This document shows positions 23,803-24,033 of a stretch of DNA of 24,033 nucleotides, piece by piece. The translations under genes and the position numbers were made by a program. This DNA is from Rhizophagus sp. LPA8_4_AMF. Taxonomy: Eukaryota > Glomeromycota > Glomeromycetes > Glomerales > Glomeraceae. The notes below the pieces were generated by a model. The model was not told the origin of the DNA. It worked only from the letters and a program-made list of their open reading frames with translations, and searched no databases. The stretch lies in the NCBI GenBank assembly GCA_021464525.1, contig JADRCO010000971.1, positions 1-24,033 of the forward strand, written 5' to 3'. How positions within the stretch are numbered: the stretch's first letter is position 1; each line of letters begins with the position of its first letter.

Positions 23803-24033
23803 ATAAATTATATTTTGTTTGATCTCAAATAAATTTAATATATCGTAAAATGAAACAAAGCATTAATACTATTCACTATAGACAAAGTCCTGAGTTAATA
23901 TATATCAGTCAGCGGTCATGTCATTTCTCTTGTTTTTACTAATAAATTAAAAATTATAACTATAATTAATTCTAATATAACAAGATTTTTTTTTAAGTAA
24001 CATATAATTGAACCTTAATAAGTTTTTGTATTT
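23803..24033. other. 3' flank of SMU1
   Basis: AT-rich sequence with AATAAA at 23828-23833, a likely polyadenylation signal for SMU1. No start of another gene was seen before the window ends. Confidence 0.6.

Overview
The window looks like nuclear DNA of an early-diverging fungus. It is very AT-rich, its genes are cut by many short introns (mostly about 50-120 bp), and its proteins are fungal or opisthokont housekeeping types. The best guess is an arbuscular mycorrhizal fungus of the Rhizophagus kind (Glomeromycotina). That guess rests on base composition, intron density and one apparent minor-spliceosome (U12, AT-AC) intron, a class lost from yeasts and most Dikarya. The species is inference.

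Seven protein genes could be reconstructed exon by exon with closed reading frames. From left to right they are: a YAK1/DYRK kinase (+, 2243-6591, 7 exons, 1249 aa); the Hsp70-Hsp90 co-chaperone STI1/HOP (-, 7324-9801, 11 exons, 563 aa); a Sec2/Rabin-type Rab exchange factor (-, 10675-13240, 2 exons, 767 aa); a SWIRM-JAMM histone H2A deubiquitinase of MYSM1 type (-, 14176-16639, 12 exons, 524 aa); a small inhibitor-I9 / proteinase B inhibitor (-, 17545-18000, 4 exons, 74 aa); the beta subunit of methylcrotonoyl-CoA carboxylase (-, 18565-21190, 13 exons, 564 aa); and the LisH-CTLH-WD40 splicing factor SMU1 (+, 21362-23802, 13 exons, 519 aa).

The genes share no pathway, so this is ordinary gene-dense chromosome rather than a cluster. 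YAK1 and STI1 converge. Five genes run in tandem on the minus strand. MCCB and SMU1 diverge from a shared promoter of only 171 bp. Both YAK1 (TORC1/PKA stress signalling) and STI1 (heat-shock co-chaperone with a heat-shock element at its promoter) belong to stress responses, but nothing suggests their adjacency is functional.

No transposon, RNA gene, CRISPR array or virus-derived element was recognised. The most unusual signals are the AT-AC intron in the MYSM1-like gene, the survival of a SWIRM-JAMM deubiquitinase without a SANT domain, very small exons (6, 10, 20, 24 and 33 nt), a lone exon-like fragment at 10457-10565, a 22-bp tandem array ending in an inverted copy, and a YAK1 leader with a probable intron and a 22-codon upstream ORF.
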